This document shows, piece after piece, positions 55,382-63,584 of a stretch of DNA of 64,000 nt (the first letter of the stretch is position 1; each line of letters opens with the position of its first letter). The position numbers and the translations under genes are program-made. Below the pieces are notes generated by a model, which made no database searches, had not been told where the DNA came from, and saw only the letters and a list, made by a program, of their open reading frames with translations. The stretch is from Bradyrhizobium sp. B097 (GTDB lineage Bacteria > Pseudomonadota > Alphaproteobacteria > Rhizobiales > Xanthobacteraceae): NCBI RefSeq assembly GCF_038957035.1, contig NZ_CP152412.1:3840501-3904500 (forward strand), in the 5' to 3' direction.

Positions 55382-56134
55382 TCAGCGGAGACCGCCCGTC
55401 ACGTGCAACGTTTCGCCGGTGACGTAGGAGGCATCGTTCGAGGCGAAAAAGGCCACTGCGGCTGCGATCTCCTCGACCTTGCCGATCCGTGCCAGCGGCG
55501 TGGTGGATTCGATCCACTTGCGCATGTCGCCTTCGGCAAGGCCGGCGGAAACAACGCCTTCGGTAGCAATCATGCCGGGGTTGACGGTGTTGACGCGGAT
55601 CTTGCGCGGCGCCAGTTCCTTCGACAGCACCGAGGAGATCGCATCCACCGCGGCTTTGGTCGCAGTATAGACGGCGGTGTTCGGCGGCGCGATCGTCGAT
55701 ACGCCGGAGCTGATATTGATGATGCTGCCGCCTGCCGTATTGAAGTGCCGCGCGGCTTCCTGCGACACCAGCAACAGGCCAAGCACGTTGAGATCGAAAT
55801 GCTTGTGGATGTGCTCGGCGGTGATGCCATCCAGCGGTGCGAACTCGTAGAGGCCGGCATTGTTGACCAGGATATCGATCGGACCAAATGCCTTGACGGT
55901 CTCGGCCACCACCGACTTCACGTGGCTGGCGTCGGTGAGATTGCCGTGGACAGCGATGGCTTTGCCGCCCTTGCTGGTGATCGTATCCACGACACGCTCT
56001 GCTGCCTGTTTGCTGGCGCTGTAGTTGACAGCAACCGCGGCTCCCTCCGCGGCCAGGCGGATTGCGATCTCGGCGCCGATCCCCTTTGACGCGCCGGTTA
56101 CCAGCGCCACTTTGCCCTCGAGTCTTTTGCTCAT
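55382..56134 (-). CDS. SDR family oxidoreductase (3-oxoacyl-ACP reductase-like)
   Basis: A 250-aa classical short-chain dehydrogenase. NAD(P) site TGASKGIGAEIAIRL near residue 14, NNAG near 86, and active-site Ser with Y-T-A-T-K near 152. The C-terminal ASYVTGETLHVTGG is typical. I choose the ATG preceded by GGAGAAGAAG, four codons inside the longest frame. It is divergent from an ArsR-like regulator with a palindrome between them that probably controls both. Substrate unknown. Confidence 0.9.
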   Translation of the reverse strand: MSKRLEGKVALVTGASKGIGAEIAIRLAAEGAAVAVNYSASKQAAERVVDTITSKGGKAIAVHGNLTDASHVKSVVAETVKAFGPIDILVNNAGLYEFAPLDGITAEHIHKHFDLNVLGLLLVSQEAARHFNTAGGSIINISSGVSTIAPPNTAVYTATKAAVDAISSVLSKELAPRKIRVNTVNPGMIATEGVVSAGLAEGDMRKWIESTTPLARIGKVEEIAAAVAFFASNDASYVTGETLHVTGGLR

Positions 56135-56170
56135 CTTCTTCTCCATTGCCCGCGCGGATGCGGAGTTTGT

Positions 56171-56199
56171 TCAATAGTTCAGTAATAGTGAACTATTGA
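56171..56199. promoter_or_regulatory. Operator-like dyad between SDR and ArsR-like regulator genes
   Basis: TCAATAGTTCA and TGAACTATTGA form a perfect 11-bp inverted repeat with spacer GTAATAG. It sits 36 bp before the SDR start and about 30 bp before the regulator start, so it overlaps both promoters. AT-rich dyads of this form are typical for ArsR-family repressors. Confidence 0.7.
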
Positions 56200-56231
56200 A
56201 GCTGTTCAAGGGCAGCGCTATATATTTCGTG

Positions 56232-56543
56232 ATGGTGCAGTTCGTTCACCCGTCGCGTGAGGACATCACATTGGCCGGAGTGCTGGCAGCACTCGCGGAC
56301 CCGATGCGGTTGAAGATTGTCAGGAGCCTGCTCGAGCGGGACGATTGCATGTCGTGTACGGCGGCGGCGCCGTGCCCTGGCATGGCCAAATCGACGCTGT
56401 CGAACCACTTCCGCGTCCTGCGCGAAGCCGGCTTGATTCAAACCTCAAAAAAAGGCGTCGAGCATCGCAATGTGGTGCGCGAAGCCGATATCAATGCGCG
56501 CTTTCCCAAATTGCTCAAGACGATCCTGGGGTATCCGGAATAG
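56232..56543 (+). CDS. ArsR-like helix-turn-helix regulator
   Basis: A 103-aa winged-helix protein. The domain reads LAALADPMRLKIVRSLLER near residue 17, then the recognition helix KSTLSNHFRVLREAGLIQT near 54. Three Cys residues lie just before the recognition helix (DDCMSCTAAAPCPG), a good place for thiol or metal sensing. A GTG one codon upstream or a TTG further up are other starts. It probably binds the dyad in its own promoter and controls the divergent SDR gene. Confidence 0.83.
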   Translation: MVQFVHPSREDITLAGVLAALADPMRLKIVRSLLERDDCMSCTAAAPCPGMAKSTLSNHFRVLREAGLIQTSKKGVEHRNVVREADINARFPKLLKTILGYPE

Positions 56544-56610
56544 CGCACAGGGCGGATCAACGAAGCCTAATCTGCCGTTCGTTCAACGCAGCTGCAATGG
56601 CGGATTGGCC

Positions 56611-56676
56611 TTCCCGCATATCGCTTCCGCCGTCGCTCTTCGAGCTATGGCGGACAAGTCGCTCATGCGGGCTACG
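56611..56676 (+). repeat. 66-bp direct repeat, copy 1 (left of lepB)
   Basis: The stretch from TTCCCGCATATCGCTTCCGC to GCTACG recurs at 57564-57629 in the same orientation with two mismatches. It lies in a gene-free 156-bp gap that also holds fragments of other dispersed repeats (GGGCGGATCAACGAAGCC). Confidence 0.8.
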
Positions 56677-56699
56677 TCTTGATCGGCGCCGCTCGCTCG

Positions 56700-57458
56700 T
56701 CAGTGAATGCCGGTGAACAGCCGGTTCCAGCGCACCGAGGACGGCCAGTGCCAGACTTGCCATGCCGGCGCGTCATTGCCGATCGAGAAAAAGATCACCT
56801 TGGCTTGCCCGATCAGGTTCTCGAACGGCACGTAACCGACGCCGCCGCGCGCCGGCGGCACGCGGCTGTCGGCCGAGTTGTCGCGGTTGTCGCCCATCGC
56901 GAAGAAATGCCCCGGCGGCACCACATAGACCGGCGTGTTGTCGTATTCGGAACGCTCGATGCGATCGAGCGTGTCGTAGCTGACCCCGTTCGGCAGGGTC
57001 TCGCGCCAGCGCTTGACGCGGACCGGGCGCGGCCCCTCGTCGCGATCGACATAGTCATCGACCCGCTCGCGCTTCACCGCAGTGCCGTTGATGTACAGCT
57101 GCCCGTCGATCATCTGAATGCGATCGCCGGGCAGGCCGATCACGCGCTTGATGAAATCAACGGAGTCGTCGCTCGGCAGCCGGAACACCACGACATCGCC
57201 GGGCTTGGGTTCGGAGCCGAAGATGCGGCCGGAGAACAGCGGCGGCGAGAAGGGCAGGGAGTAGTGCGTGTAGCCGTAGCTGTATTTCGAGAGGAAAAGG
57301 TAGTCGCCGACCAGCAACGTCGATTCCATCGACTCGGACGGAATGTTGAACGACTGGAACAGGAAGGTGCGGATCACCAGCGCGATGATCAACGCCTGCA
57401 CGGCCACGCGGAAGGTTTCCGCGATTCCGCCTTGCTGACGTTCTTTCTCGGTCGACAT
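56700..57458 (-). CDS. lepB: Signal peptidase I
   Basis: A 252-aa membrane protease that removes Sec signal peptides. One N-terminal membrane helix (residues 16-34) anchors a periplasmic catalytic domain. The Ser-Lys dyad is Ser43 in IPSESMESTLL and Lys104 in DFIKRVIGLPGD; GHFFAMGDNRDNSADSR is box E. Single-helix anchoring is normal in alphaproteobacteria. It lies alone between two copies of a 66-bp repeat and not in the usual rnc-era context, so it may be an additional copy. Confidence 0.93.
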   Translation of the reverse strand: MSTEKERQQGGIAETFRVAVQALIIALVIRTFLFQSFNIPSESMESTLLVGDYLFLSKYSYGYTHYSLPFSPPLFSGRIFGSEPKPGDVVVFRLPSDDSVDFIKRVIGLPGDRIQMIDGQLYINGTAVKRERVDDYVDRDEGPRPVRVKRWRETLPNGVSYDTLDRIERSEYDNTPVYVVPPGHFFAMGDNRDNSADSRVPPARGGVGYVPFENLIGQAKVIFFSIGNDAPAWQVWHWPSSVRWNRLFTGIH

Positions 57459-57563
57459 GGTTCCGGGGCTCCCGTTTCACGCCTTACGCAGCAGAGCATC
57501 ACTTCGCGTAACGCCCGATCAACTACGTAGCCCGGGTGAGCGAAAGCGATACCCGGGGAACTG

Positions 57564-57629
57564 TTCCCGCATATCGCTTCCGCCGTCGCTCTTCGAGCTA
57601 TGACGGACAAGTCGCTCATGCGCGCTACG
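57564..57629 (+). repeat. 66-bp direct repeat, copy 2 (right of lepB)
   Basis: Same sequence as 56611-56676 with two changes. It is preceded by another short palindromic piece, GTAGCCCGGGTGAGCGAAAG, a further dispersed repeat type. Confidence 0.8.
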
Positions 57630-57637
57630 AAATCAAT

Positions 57638-58807
57638 TCACTTCGCGCAATGCGCGATCAGCCGTGCGACGAATTCGCCGCAAGCCTCGAGCTGCGACAT
57701 CTCGACGAATTCATCCGGCGTATGCGCCTGCGCGATAGAGCCGGGGCCGACCACCACGGACGGCACATCGGCCATGCTGACGAACAGGCTGGCCTCGGTG
57801 CCGAACGCGACCTTGGCGTGGTCGTTGCGGCCGGCGAGCTGCTTGGCGAGCGTGACGATGGCTGCGTCCGCCGCGGTGTCGAGCGCGGGGTAGTCGAGGA
57901 TCTCCTCGAAATCGATGCCGCACTCCGGATTCCGCTTGCGCATGTCAGGCTCGATCTCGGCTTTCGCCCAGGCGATGATCGCGTCCGTCACCTGCCGGGA
58001 CTCGGTGATGCCGATGCCGCGGCATTCGAATTCTACCACGCAATTGTCGGGCACGATGTTCAGCGCGGCGCCGCCATGCACGATGCTGGTGAGCAGGGTC
58101 GAGTGCGGGACGTCGTAGAGGCTGTCTCGCTCCGCATCCGTGGCCAGCAACGCGGCTCGGCGGCGGATCTCGGTGATCAGATCGGCCGCGTATTCGATGG
58201 CGTTGACGCCGTCGGGCGCGATCGAGGAGTGACGGGCGAGCCCGCGGAACGTGGCGCGCACGCCGTGCTTGCCCTTGTGGCCGATGATCACCTGCATCCG
58301 GGTCGGTTCGCCGACGAAACAGCCGAGCGGCCTGATCGGCTTGCGTGCGACCTCGCGCAGCATCGGGCGCACGCCGACGCAACCGATCTCCTCGTCATAG
58401 GAGATCGCAAGATTGATCGGCGTCTTCAGATCGGCCGCGAGCATTTCCGGAACCATCGCGAGACAGACCGCGACGAAGCCCTTCATGTCGGTGGTGCCGC
58501 GGCCGTAAAGCCGCCCGTCACGCTCGACGAGTTCGAACGGGTTGTGGCTCCAGTCCTGTCCCGCAACCGGCACGACATCGGTATGCCCCGACAGCACCAG
58601 CCCGGGTTTGTCCTCGGGGCCGACCGTGACCCACAACGAAGACTTCTGTCCGGTGTCATCGACGATGCGCTGTCCGGTGACGCCGAGCGAGGCGAGGTAG
58701 CGCTCGATGTAGTCGATCAGGGGCAGGTTGCTGCGGTCGCTGATGGTGTCGAACGCGACGAGGTCGGCCAAGAGCTTGCGGATACGGTCGGGGCGTTGAT
58801 TTTGCAT
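57638..58807 (-). CDS. argE: Acetylornithine deacetylase (M20 metallopeptidase)
   Basis: A 389-aa M20 family enzyme of the ArgE type that releases ornithine from N-acetylornithine. The dinuclear zinc ligands are visible: His75 and Asp77 in SGHTDVVP, Asp107 in RGTTDMKG, Glu139-Glu140 in YDEEIGCVG, and a Glu in FVGEPTRMQVI. The final His is in SIAQAHTPDEF. An upstream in-frame extension of 44 codons reads through repeat sequence and is not coding. Since many alphaproteobacteria use ArgJ, a related amidohydrolase role is also possible. Confidence 0.88.
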   Translation of the reverse strand: MQNQRPDRIRKLLADLVAFDTISDRSNLPLIDYIERYLASLGVTGQRIVDDTGQKSSLWVTVGPEDKPGLVLSGHTDVVPVAGQDWSHNPFELVERDGRLYGRGTTDMKGFVAVCLAMVPEMLAADLKTPINLAISYDEEIGCVGVRPMLREVARKPIRPLGCFVGEPTRMQVIIGHKGKHGVRATFRGLARHSSIAPDGVNAIEYAADLITEIRRRAALLATDAERDSLYDVPHSTLLTSIVHGGAALNIVPDNCVVEFECRGIGITESRQVTDAIIAWAKAEIEPDMRKRNPECGIDFEEILDYPALDTAADAAIVTLAKQLAGRNDHAKVAFGTEASLFVSMADVPSVVVGPGSIAQAHTPDEFVEMSQLEACGEFVARLIAHCAK

Positions 58808-59010
58808 TGCCTGTTCGTGTGCGAGGGAGTGTGCAAGGAATTGCTGATGTGCCGGCGATCCTGCCAGCAAAGTATAACAGCTGGTTTGCCTGCCGCCGCC
58901 AAGCAAAATTCGGGCCGCTGCCTGCCGATAAAGATGCATCCGCGCCGTGAGATGATGGGTTTAGCTTCGCTCTACCCATCCTACGGCTCTCGATGCGCAG
59001 CACATTCGAT

Positions 59011-59131
59011 GTCGTCCTGGCGAAAGCCAGGACCCATTACCCCAAATGAGAATAGTTGCACGATGCTGGGGCCGCGATCCCATCCATCATCAAATGCGGT
59101 GGTTATGGGTCCTGGCTTTCGCCAGGACGAC
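59011..59131. repeat. 27-bp perfect inverted repeat with 67-bp spacer
   Basis: Arms 59011-59037 (GTCGTCCTGGCGAAAGCCAG...) and 59105-59131 are exact reverse complements, and each arm contains its own small hairpin CCTGGCGAAAGCCAGG. This REP-like structure is a form repeated in Bradyrhizobium-type genomes. Confidence 0.8.
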
Positions 59132-59155
59132 GATGGTGTGCAAGGCACCCACACT

Positions 59156-59257
59156 GTCATCGCCCGGCTCGACCGGGCGATCCAGTACGCCGCGGCCCCT
59201 CGGTTCAACAACCGGCGTCTCTGGAATACTGGATCACCCGCATGCGCGGGTGATGAC
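59156..59257 (+). repeat. 102-bp composite palindromic repeat, copy 1
   Basis: It begins with a hairpin GTCATCGCCCGG...CCGGGCGAT and ends with ATCACCCGC...GCGGGTGATGAC. A second copy lies inverted at 61921-62022, with nearly all positions conserved outside the central 20 bases and the hairpin loops. Confidence 0.8.
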
Positions 59258-59404
59258 ATCGCGTGGTGTGATAACTTGAATCGAGAACCATCCTCATCGT
59301 CGTCCCGAGCCAGTGCGAAATGCACGGGGGATGGGACGACGGTGGTGGATGTGGCGCCGTCATCGCGCCATTCCGGCTTGCGCCGCGAACGGAGAACGCC
59401 GTTG

Positions 59405-60190
59405 CTAGATCGGCTTGCCCGTATACGGCATCGACGCGGTGAGGCCGCCGTCGACGGGGATGGCCTGGCCGTTGACGTAGGACGCCTCATCGCTCGCCAG
59501 GAACAATCCCATCGCGGCGAGTTCGTGCGGCTGGCCGGGGCGCTTCAGCGGATTGAGCTGGCCGATCTTGTCCTGGGTGCCGCGCTCCTTGGCGCGATCG
59601 AACACCGGTTTGGTCATGCCGGTCTCGATCAAGCCCGGGCAGACCGCGTTGATGCGCACGCCGGTGCCGGAGAGCGAATAGGCGGTGGTCTGCACCAGGC
59701 TGATGACGCCGGCCTTGCTCGCGCCGTAGGGATGTCCGCTGGCGCCGGACTTCAGGCCCGCGACGGAGGCGGTGCAGACGATCGAGCCGGAACCCTGCTT
59801 GGTCATGTGCGGGATCGAATGCTTGATCGCGAGGAACGGGCCGATCAGATTGACGCGCAGCACTTCCTGCCAATGTTCCGGGGTCTGGTCGGCGAGCGGC
59901 ACGAGGCCGCCGCTGACGCCGGCATTGGCCCAGATCGCATCGAGCTTGCCGTATTTCGACAGCGCCTTGTCGATGAAGGCCTTCACGTCGCTCTCCGAGC
60001 CGGCATCGGCGGTGACGGCTTCGACGGTGCCGCCGGCATCGCGCACCAGCTTGGCGGTCTCGTTCACAGCCTCGCTGCGATCGACCGCGATCAGCTTGGC
60101 GCCTTCCTTGGTGAACAGCAGCGAGGCGGCGCGGCCGATGCCGCTTCCAGCGCCGGTGATGATGACGGATTTGCCTTCGAGGCGGCCCAT
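59405..60190 (-). CDS. SDR family oxidoreductase
   Basis: A 261-aa short-chain dehydrogenase. NAD(P) site TGAGSGIGRAASLLF near residue 13, Asp37 in LIAVDRSE (favours NAD), ANAGVSGG near 89, Ser and P-Y-G-A-S-K near 155. The family cannot be narrowed further. It has a separate promoter and diverges from the histidine phosphatase gene 140 bp away. Confidence 0.9.
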   Translation of the reverse strand: MGRLEGKSVIITGAGSGIGRAASLLFTKEGAKLIAVDRSEAVNETAKLVRDAGGTVEAVTADAGSESDVKAFIDKALSKYGKLDAIWANAGVSGGLVPLADQTPEHWQEVLRVNLIGPFLAIKHSIPHMTKQGSGSIVCTASVAGLKSGASGHPYGASKAGVISLVQTTAYSLSGTGVRINAVCPGLIETGMTKPVFDRAKERGTQDKIGQLNPLKRPGQPHELAAMGLFLASDEASYVNGQAIPVDGGLTASMPYTGKPI

Positions 60191-60330
60191 GGTTTTTCTC
60201 CCTGTTCACGTGGTCCGTGGCGCGTCTGCCGCGCGACGGAATTCAAACAAAATTTCAAACGTCCGAAGCACTTGAGACGATGTGCGGCGTGACGTACAGC
60301 GACGGGGGACAGTATTGAAGGGCTCATCCG

Positions 60331-61038
60331 ATGTCCAATCCAGACAAGCCTAACGTGACGGTGACGCGGTGGTGGTGGGTTCGCCACGCACCGGTGCGCA
60401 GCGACGGCGGAAATATCTACGGGCAAGAGGACATTGATTGCGACACCGGCGATGTCGAAGTGTTCGAGGCGGTCGCAAAAATGCTGCCGCGCGATGCAGT
60501 CTGGTATTCGAGCAATCTGAAGCGCACGCACAAGACCGCGGAAGCGATCTGGGCCGCAGGTTTTCCGAAGCCGGCCAACATGATTCAGGAACGCGACTTC
60601 GCCGAGCAACATCTCGGCCAGTGGCAGGGCATGAACCGCGCCGCACTGCTCGCGAGCCAGCCACCTGGCAGAAGCTGGTTTGCCGATGTCAACGAGCCCG
60701 CACCCGGCGGCGAGAGCTTCATGGATCTCTACACACGGGTCTGCCGCACGATCGTGCGGATCACGGCTGCGGAGCCGGGCAAGAATATCATCGCGGTCGG
60801 TCATGGCGGCGTGATCCGGGCCGCGGTCGGTCTCGCGCTCGGCGGCCAGCCGGACAGGGGACTGTCGTTCGACATCGACAATGTTTCGGTGACGCGGCTC
60901 GATCACATCGCGGGCATCGGCCTGTCGACCTGGCGGCTGCCGATGGTGAACCAGCAGCCCTGGATCGCCGATCCGCGCCACGCCGCGATGCATCAACCGT
61001 CCGGACCTGAAGTCCGGCCGGCGAGCAAGCTTGCGTGA
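60331..61038 (+). CDS. Histidine phosphatase family protein
   Basis: A 235-aa enzyme of the phosphoglycerate-mutase-like branch. The phospho-accepting His19 lies in WVRHAPVRSDGGNIYG; the second catalytic His is in IIAVGHGGVIRAAVGLAL near residue 156, with the acid in RDFAEQHLGQWQG. Probable small-molecule phosphatase (cobalamin CobC-like in sequence style). The first 10 residues are polar and there is no signal peptide. An SDR gene follows after 76 bp. Confidence 0.88.
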   Translation: MSNPDKPNVTVTRWWWVRHAPVRSDGGNIYGQEDIDCDTGDVEVFEAVAKMLPRDAVWYSSNLKRTHKTAEAIWAAGFPKPANMIQERDFAEQHLGQWQGMNRAALLASQPPGRSWFADVNEPAPGGESFMDLYTRVCRTIVRITAAEPGKNIIAVGHGGVIRAAVGLALGGQPDRGLSFDIDNVSVTRLDHIAGIGLSTWRLPMVNQQPWIADPRHAAMHQPSGPEVRPASKLA

Positions 61039-61114
61039 TTGCCGCTATCGCAACACCGGAACGCTGCCTAAGCTCAACCGCAGAATTCAAACACTTCACA
61101 CCTGGGAGAGAAAC

Positions 61115-61882
61115 ATGACCTTGTTCGACATGAAGGGAAAAGTCGCCGTCATCACCGGTTCGACGCGCGGCATCGGGCTCGCCATTGCCGAGCGCATGGC
61201 CGAGCACGGCGCCAAGGTCGTGATCTCCTCGCGCAAGGCCGACGTCTGCGAGCAGGTCGCGGCCGACATCAACGGCAAGTTCGGCAAGGGCACCGCGGTC
61301 GCGATCGCGGCTAACATCTCGTCGAAGGAAAACTTGCAAAATCTGGTCGACGAGAGCAATCGCGCCTTCGGCAAGATCGACGTGCTGGTCTGCAACGCGG
61401 CGTCGAACCCGTATTACGGTCCGCTTGCCGGCATCTCCGACGATCAGTTCCGCAAGATCCTCGACAACAACATCGTCGCCAACAACTGGCTGATCTCGAT
61501 GGTGGTGCCGCAGATGATCGAGCGCAAGGACGGCTCTATCATCATCGTGTCCTCGATCGGTGGCCTCAAGGGCTCAACCGTGCTCGGCGCCTACGCGATC
61601 TCCAAGGCCGCCGACATGCAGCTCGCGCGCAACCTCGCTTGCGAATATGGCAAGCACAATATCCGCGTGAACTGCATCGCGCCGGGCCTGATCAAGACTG
61701 ATTTCGCCAAGGCGCTGTGGGACAATCCGGACACGCTGAAGGCCTCGACCGCGCGCTCGCCGCTGCTGCGGATCGGCGTGCCTGACGAGATCGCGGGCGC
61801 CGCCGTGTTGATGGGCTCGCGCGCCGGCGACTTCCTCACCGGCCAGACCATCGTGATCGACGGCGGCGCGACGATCAGCTGA
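61115..61882 (+). CDS. SDR family oxidoreductase
   Basis: A 255-aa short-chain dehydrogenase with TGSTRGIGLAIAERM near residue 14, CNAASNPYYG near 94 (NAAS in place of NNAG), Ser and A-Y-A-I-S-K near 163. The start is the ATG after GGGAGAGAAAC. Its GSTRGIG and CNAASNPYYG motifs are those of DHRS4-like carbonyl reductases. It is followed by an inverted copy of a 102-bp repeat. Confidence 0.9.
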   Translation: MTLFDMKGKVAVITGSTRGIGLAIAERMAEHGAKVVISSRKADVCEQVAADINGKFGKGTAVAIAANISSKENLQNLVDESNRAFGKIDVLVCNAASNPYYGPLAGISDDQFRKILDNNIVANNWLISMVVPQMIERKDGSIIIVSSIGGLKGSTVLGAYAISKAADMQLARNLACEYGKHNIRVNCIAPGLIKTDFAKALWDNPDTLKASTARSPLLRIGVPDEIAGAAVLMGSRAGDFLTGQTIVIDGGATIS

Positions 61883-61920
61883 CGCCGGCGTTGGTGCGCA
61901 AAGCGCGCCATACTCAATCT

Positions 61921-62022
61921 GTCATCACCCGCGAAAGCGGGTGATCCAGTATTCCAGAGGCAGTCATTATTGAGCCGAGGGGCTGCGGCGTACTGGATCG
62001 CCCGGTCAAGCCGGGCGATGAC
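61921..62022 (-). repeat. 102-bp composite palindromic repeat, copy 2 (inverted)
   Basis: Reverse complement of the unit at 59156-59257 with about 80-85% identity by eye. The two copies bracket two SDR genes and the phosphatase gene. Confidence 0.8.
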
Positions 62023-62051
62023 CGTCTTGGATGGAGCGAGGAGTGTCCCAA

Positions 62052-63275
62052 TCACTCCACCGCCGCGTACACGCCGTTGCGCACCAGCGAGCGGGTATAT
62101 TCGCGCTGGCCCGGGCCCTGCATCATGAAGACCGCGATCAGGTCTTCGCTCGGATCGATCCAAAAGAACGTGCCGGCCATGCCGCTCCAGAAGTACTGGC
62201 CGACCGAGCCGGAGAACGGCGCGATGCCCTGCTGCATGCGCACGGCGAAGCCGAGGCCGAAGCTGTGGCCGGGCGACACCAGCGTGCCCTGGACCTTGAC
62301 GCCGGCGCCCAGGTGATCGGACGCCATGAATTCGAGCGTCTTGCGGCCGATGATCCTGGTGCCGTCGAGCGCGCCGCCGCCCAGCAGCATCTGCGCGAAG
62401 CGGGCATAGTCCATCGTGGTCGAAACAAGTCCGCCGCCGCCGGATTCCATCGCCGGCTTCTCCAGCATGTTGAACAGCTGCACCTTCTCGTTGGTCCAGG
62501 GATCGTTGGCAAAGGCCTCGGCGAGACGGCCGGCATTGGCTTCCGGCGTGTGGAAGGCGGTCTCATTCATCTGCAGCGGCGAGAGGATGCGCTCGCCGAG
62601 GAATTCGCCGAGCGTCTTCCCGCTGACCACTTCGATGATGCGGCCGAGGATGTCGGTGGAGCGGCTGTAGTTCCACTCGGCGCCGGGCTGGCAGACCAGC
62701 GGCATACCGGCGAGCATGGTGGCGTGCTCTGCATTGGTGATCTTGCGGCTGCGCAGCCGCGACTGCTGGTAGAGCTGCTGCACGGGGCCGTTGCCGGTGT
62801 GGTCATAAGTCAGGCCGGAGGTGTGGCGCAGCAGGTCCTGAATCGTCATCTGCCGCTGGACCGGGACCAGCTCGAGCTTGCCGTTGTGCTCGACGCCGAC
62901 CTTGGTCTCGGCGAATTCGGGGATGAACTTCGCGACGGGGTCATTGAGGAGGAAGTGGCCGTCCTCCAGCAGCATCATGATGCCGACCGAGACGATCGGC
63001 TTAGTCATCGAGAAAATGCGGAAGATCGTGTCATGCGTCATCGGCGCGGAGGCCGCCGGGCTTTGCCGCCCGATCGCGTCGAACCAGCCGATCTGGCCGC
63101 GCCGCGCCACCAGCACCGTAAAGCCGGGCGCGGTTCCCTTGTCGACCTCGCGCTTGAAGGTGTTGGACAGCGCCTGCAGCCGCGTGCTCGACAGTCCGAT
63201 CGATTCGGGCTTGGCGAGGGGGAGGGACGGGGTGGTTTGGCTGGCGGCGTGCTTGGTGGCGGTCTGGGCGTTCAT
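62052..63275 (-). CDS. Serine hydrolase, class C beta-lactamase/esterase family
   Basis: A 407-aa hydrolase. The nucleophile motif is Ser89-Met-Thr-Lys92 in FRIFSMTKPIVS; the second motif is Tyr in EWNYSRSTD (Tyr-Ser-Arg, unlike the Tyr-x-Asn of true AmpC), and a GHSFGLGF segment is near the third. No signal peptide is visible. These changes indicate an esterase of the EstB type and not an antibiotic-degrading enzyme. The start is the ATG after GGGAGAGACC; an in-frame extension upstream is not supported. Confidence 0.88.
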   Translation of the reverse strand: MNAQTATKHAASQTTPSLPLAKPESIGLSSTRLQALSNTFKREVDKGTAPGFTVLVARRGQIGWFDAIGRQSPAASAPMTHDTIFRIFSMTKPIVSVGIMMLLEDGHFLLNDPVAKFIPEFAETKVGVEHNGKLELVPVQRQMTIQDLLRHTSGLTYDHTGNGPVQQLYQQSRLRSRKITNAEHATMLAGMPLVCQPGAEWNYSRSTDILGRIIEVVSGKTLGEFLGERILSPLQMNETAFHTPEANAGRLAEAFANDPWTNEKVQLFNMLEKPAMESGGGGLVSTTMDYARFAQMLLGGGALDGTRIIGRKTLEFMASDHLGAGVKVQGTLVSPGHSFGLGFAVRMQQGIAPFSGSVGQYFWSGMAGTFFWIDPSEDLIAVFMMQGPGQREYTRSLVRNGVYAAVE

Positions 63276-63444
63276 GGTCTCTCCCGGGTTCTTGATTCTT
63301 GTGGCGGAGCGCCGACGTGGTGTGATGGACGAAGTCTGGCGCAGAAGTTTTGCAATGAACAGAAGCTTCACCGCTTCGCCCTTGCAAACCGGCCATGCCC
63401 TGTGCTTGAAACGGCGCGAACCGGCGGCGACGCCGGTTCCCTGC

Positions 63445-63520
63445 AGGAGTGTAGCTCAATTGGTAGAGCACCGGTCTCCAAAACCGGGGGTCGCAGGTTC
63501 GAGCCCTGCCACTCCTGCCA
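63445..63520 (+). tRNA. tRNA-Trp (anticodon CCA)
   Basis: A full 76-base cloverleaf. The 7-bp acceptor stem AGGAGTG pairs with CACTCCT, the D arm is GCTC/GAGC, and the anticodon stem CCGGT/ACCGG holds loop CTCCAAA with anticodon CCA. The T arm is GCAGG/CCTGC with TTCGAGC, and the 3' end GCCA is encoded. Confidence 0.97.
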
Positions 63521-63584
63521 GATTTTCCCTAATCATTTGAACGTGTTGGCCGAGCTCCTGGACCCCGGCCATGATTGTATTCAC

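Larger units (their letters stand above)
58808..59404. other. Gene-free repeat region upstream of argE
   Basis: This 597-bp stretch holds only repeats: a 27-bp inverted repeat (59011-59131), a 102-bp composite repeat (59156-59257), and shorter pieces. Open frames crossing it are broken up by these repeats and have no ribosome sites. The argE promoter should be in its left part. Confidence 0.7.

Noticed and set aside
58808..59404. CRISPR-like array, because of many short repeats
   Set aside because: The repeats are of different types, palindromic and unevenly spaced, with no regular spacers and no cas genes.
57536..60292. 918-aa plus-strand open frame
   Set aside because: It runs antisense through argE, several repeats and an SDR gene; chance absence of stops.
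62052..63275. Beta-lactamase resistance gene
   Set aside because: No signal peptide and Tyr-Ser-Arg in place of Tyr-x-Asn; fits a cytosolic esterase of the family.
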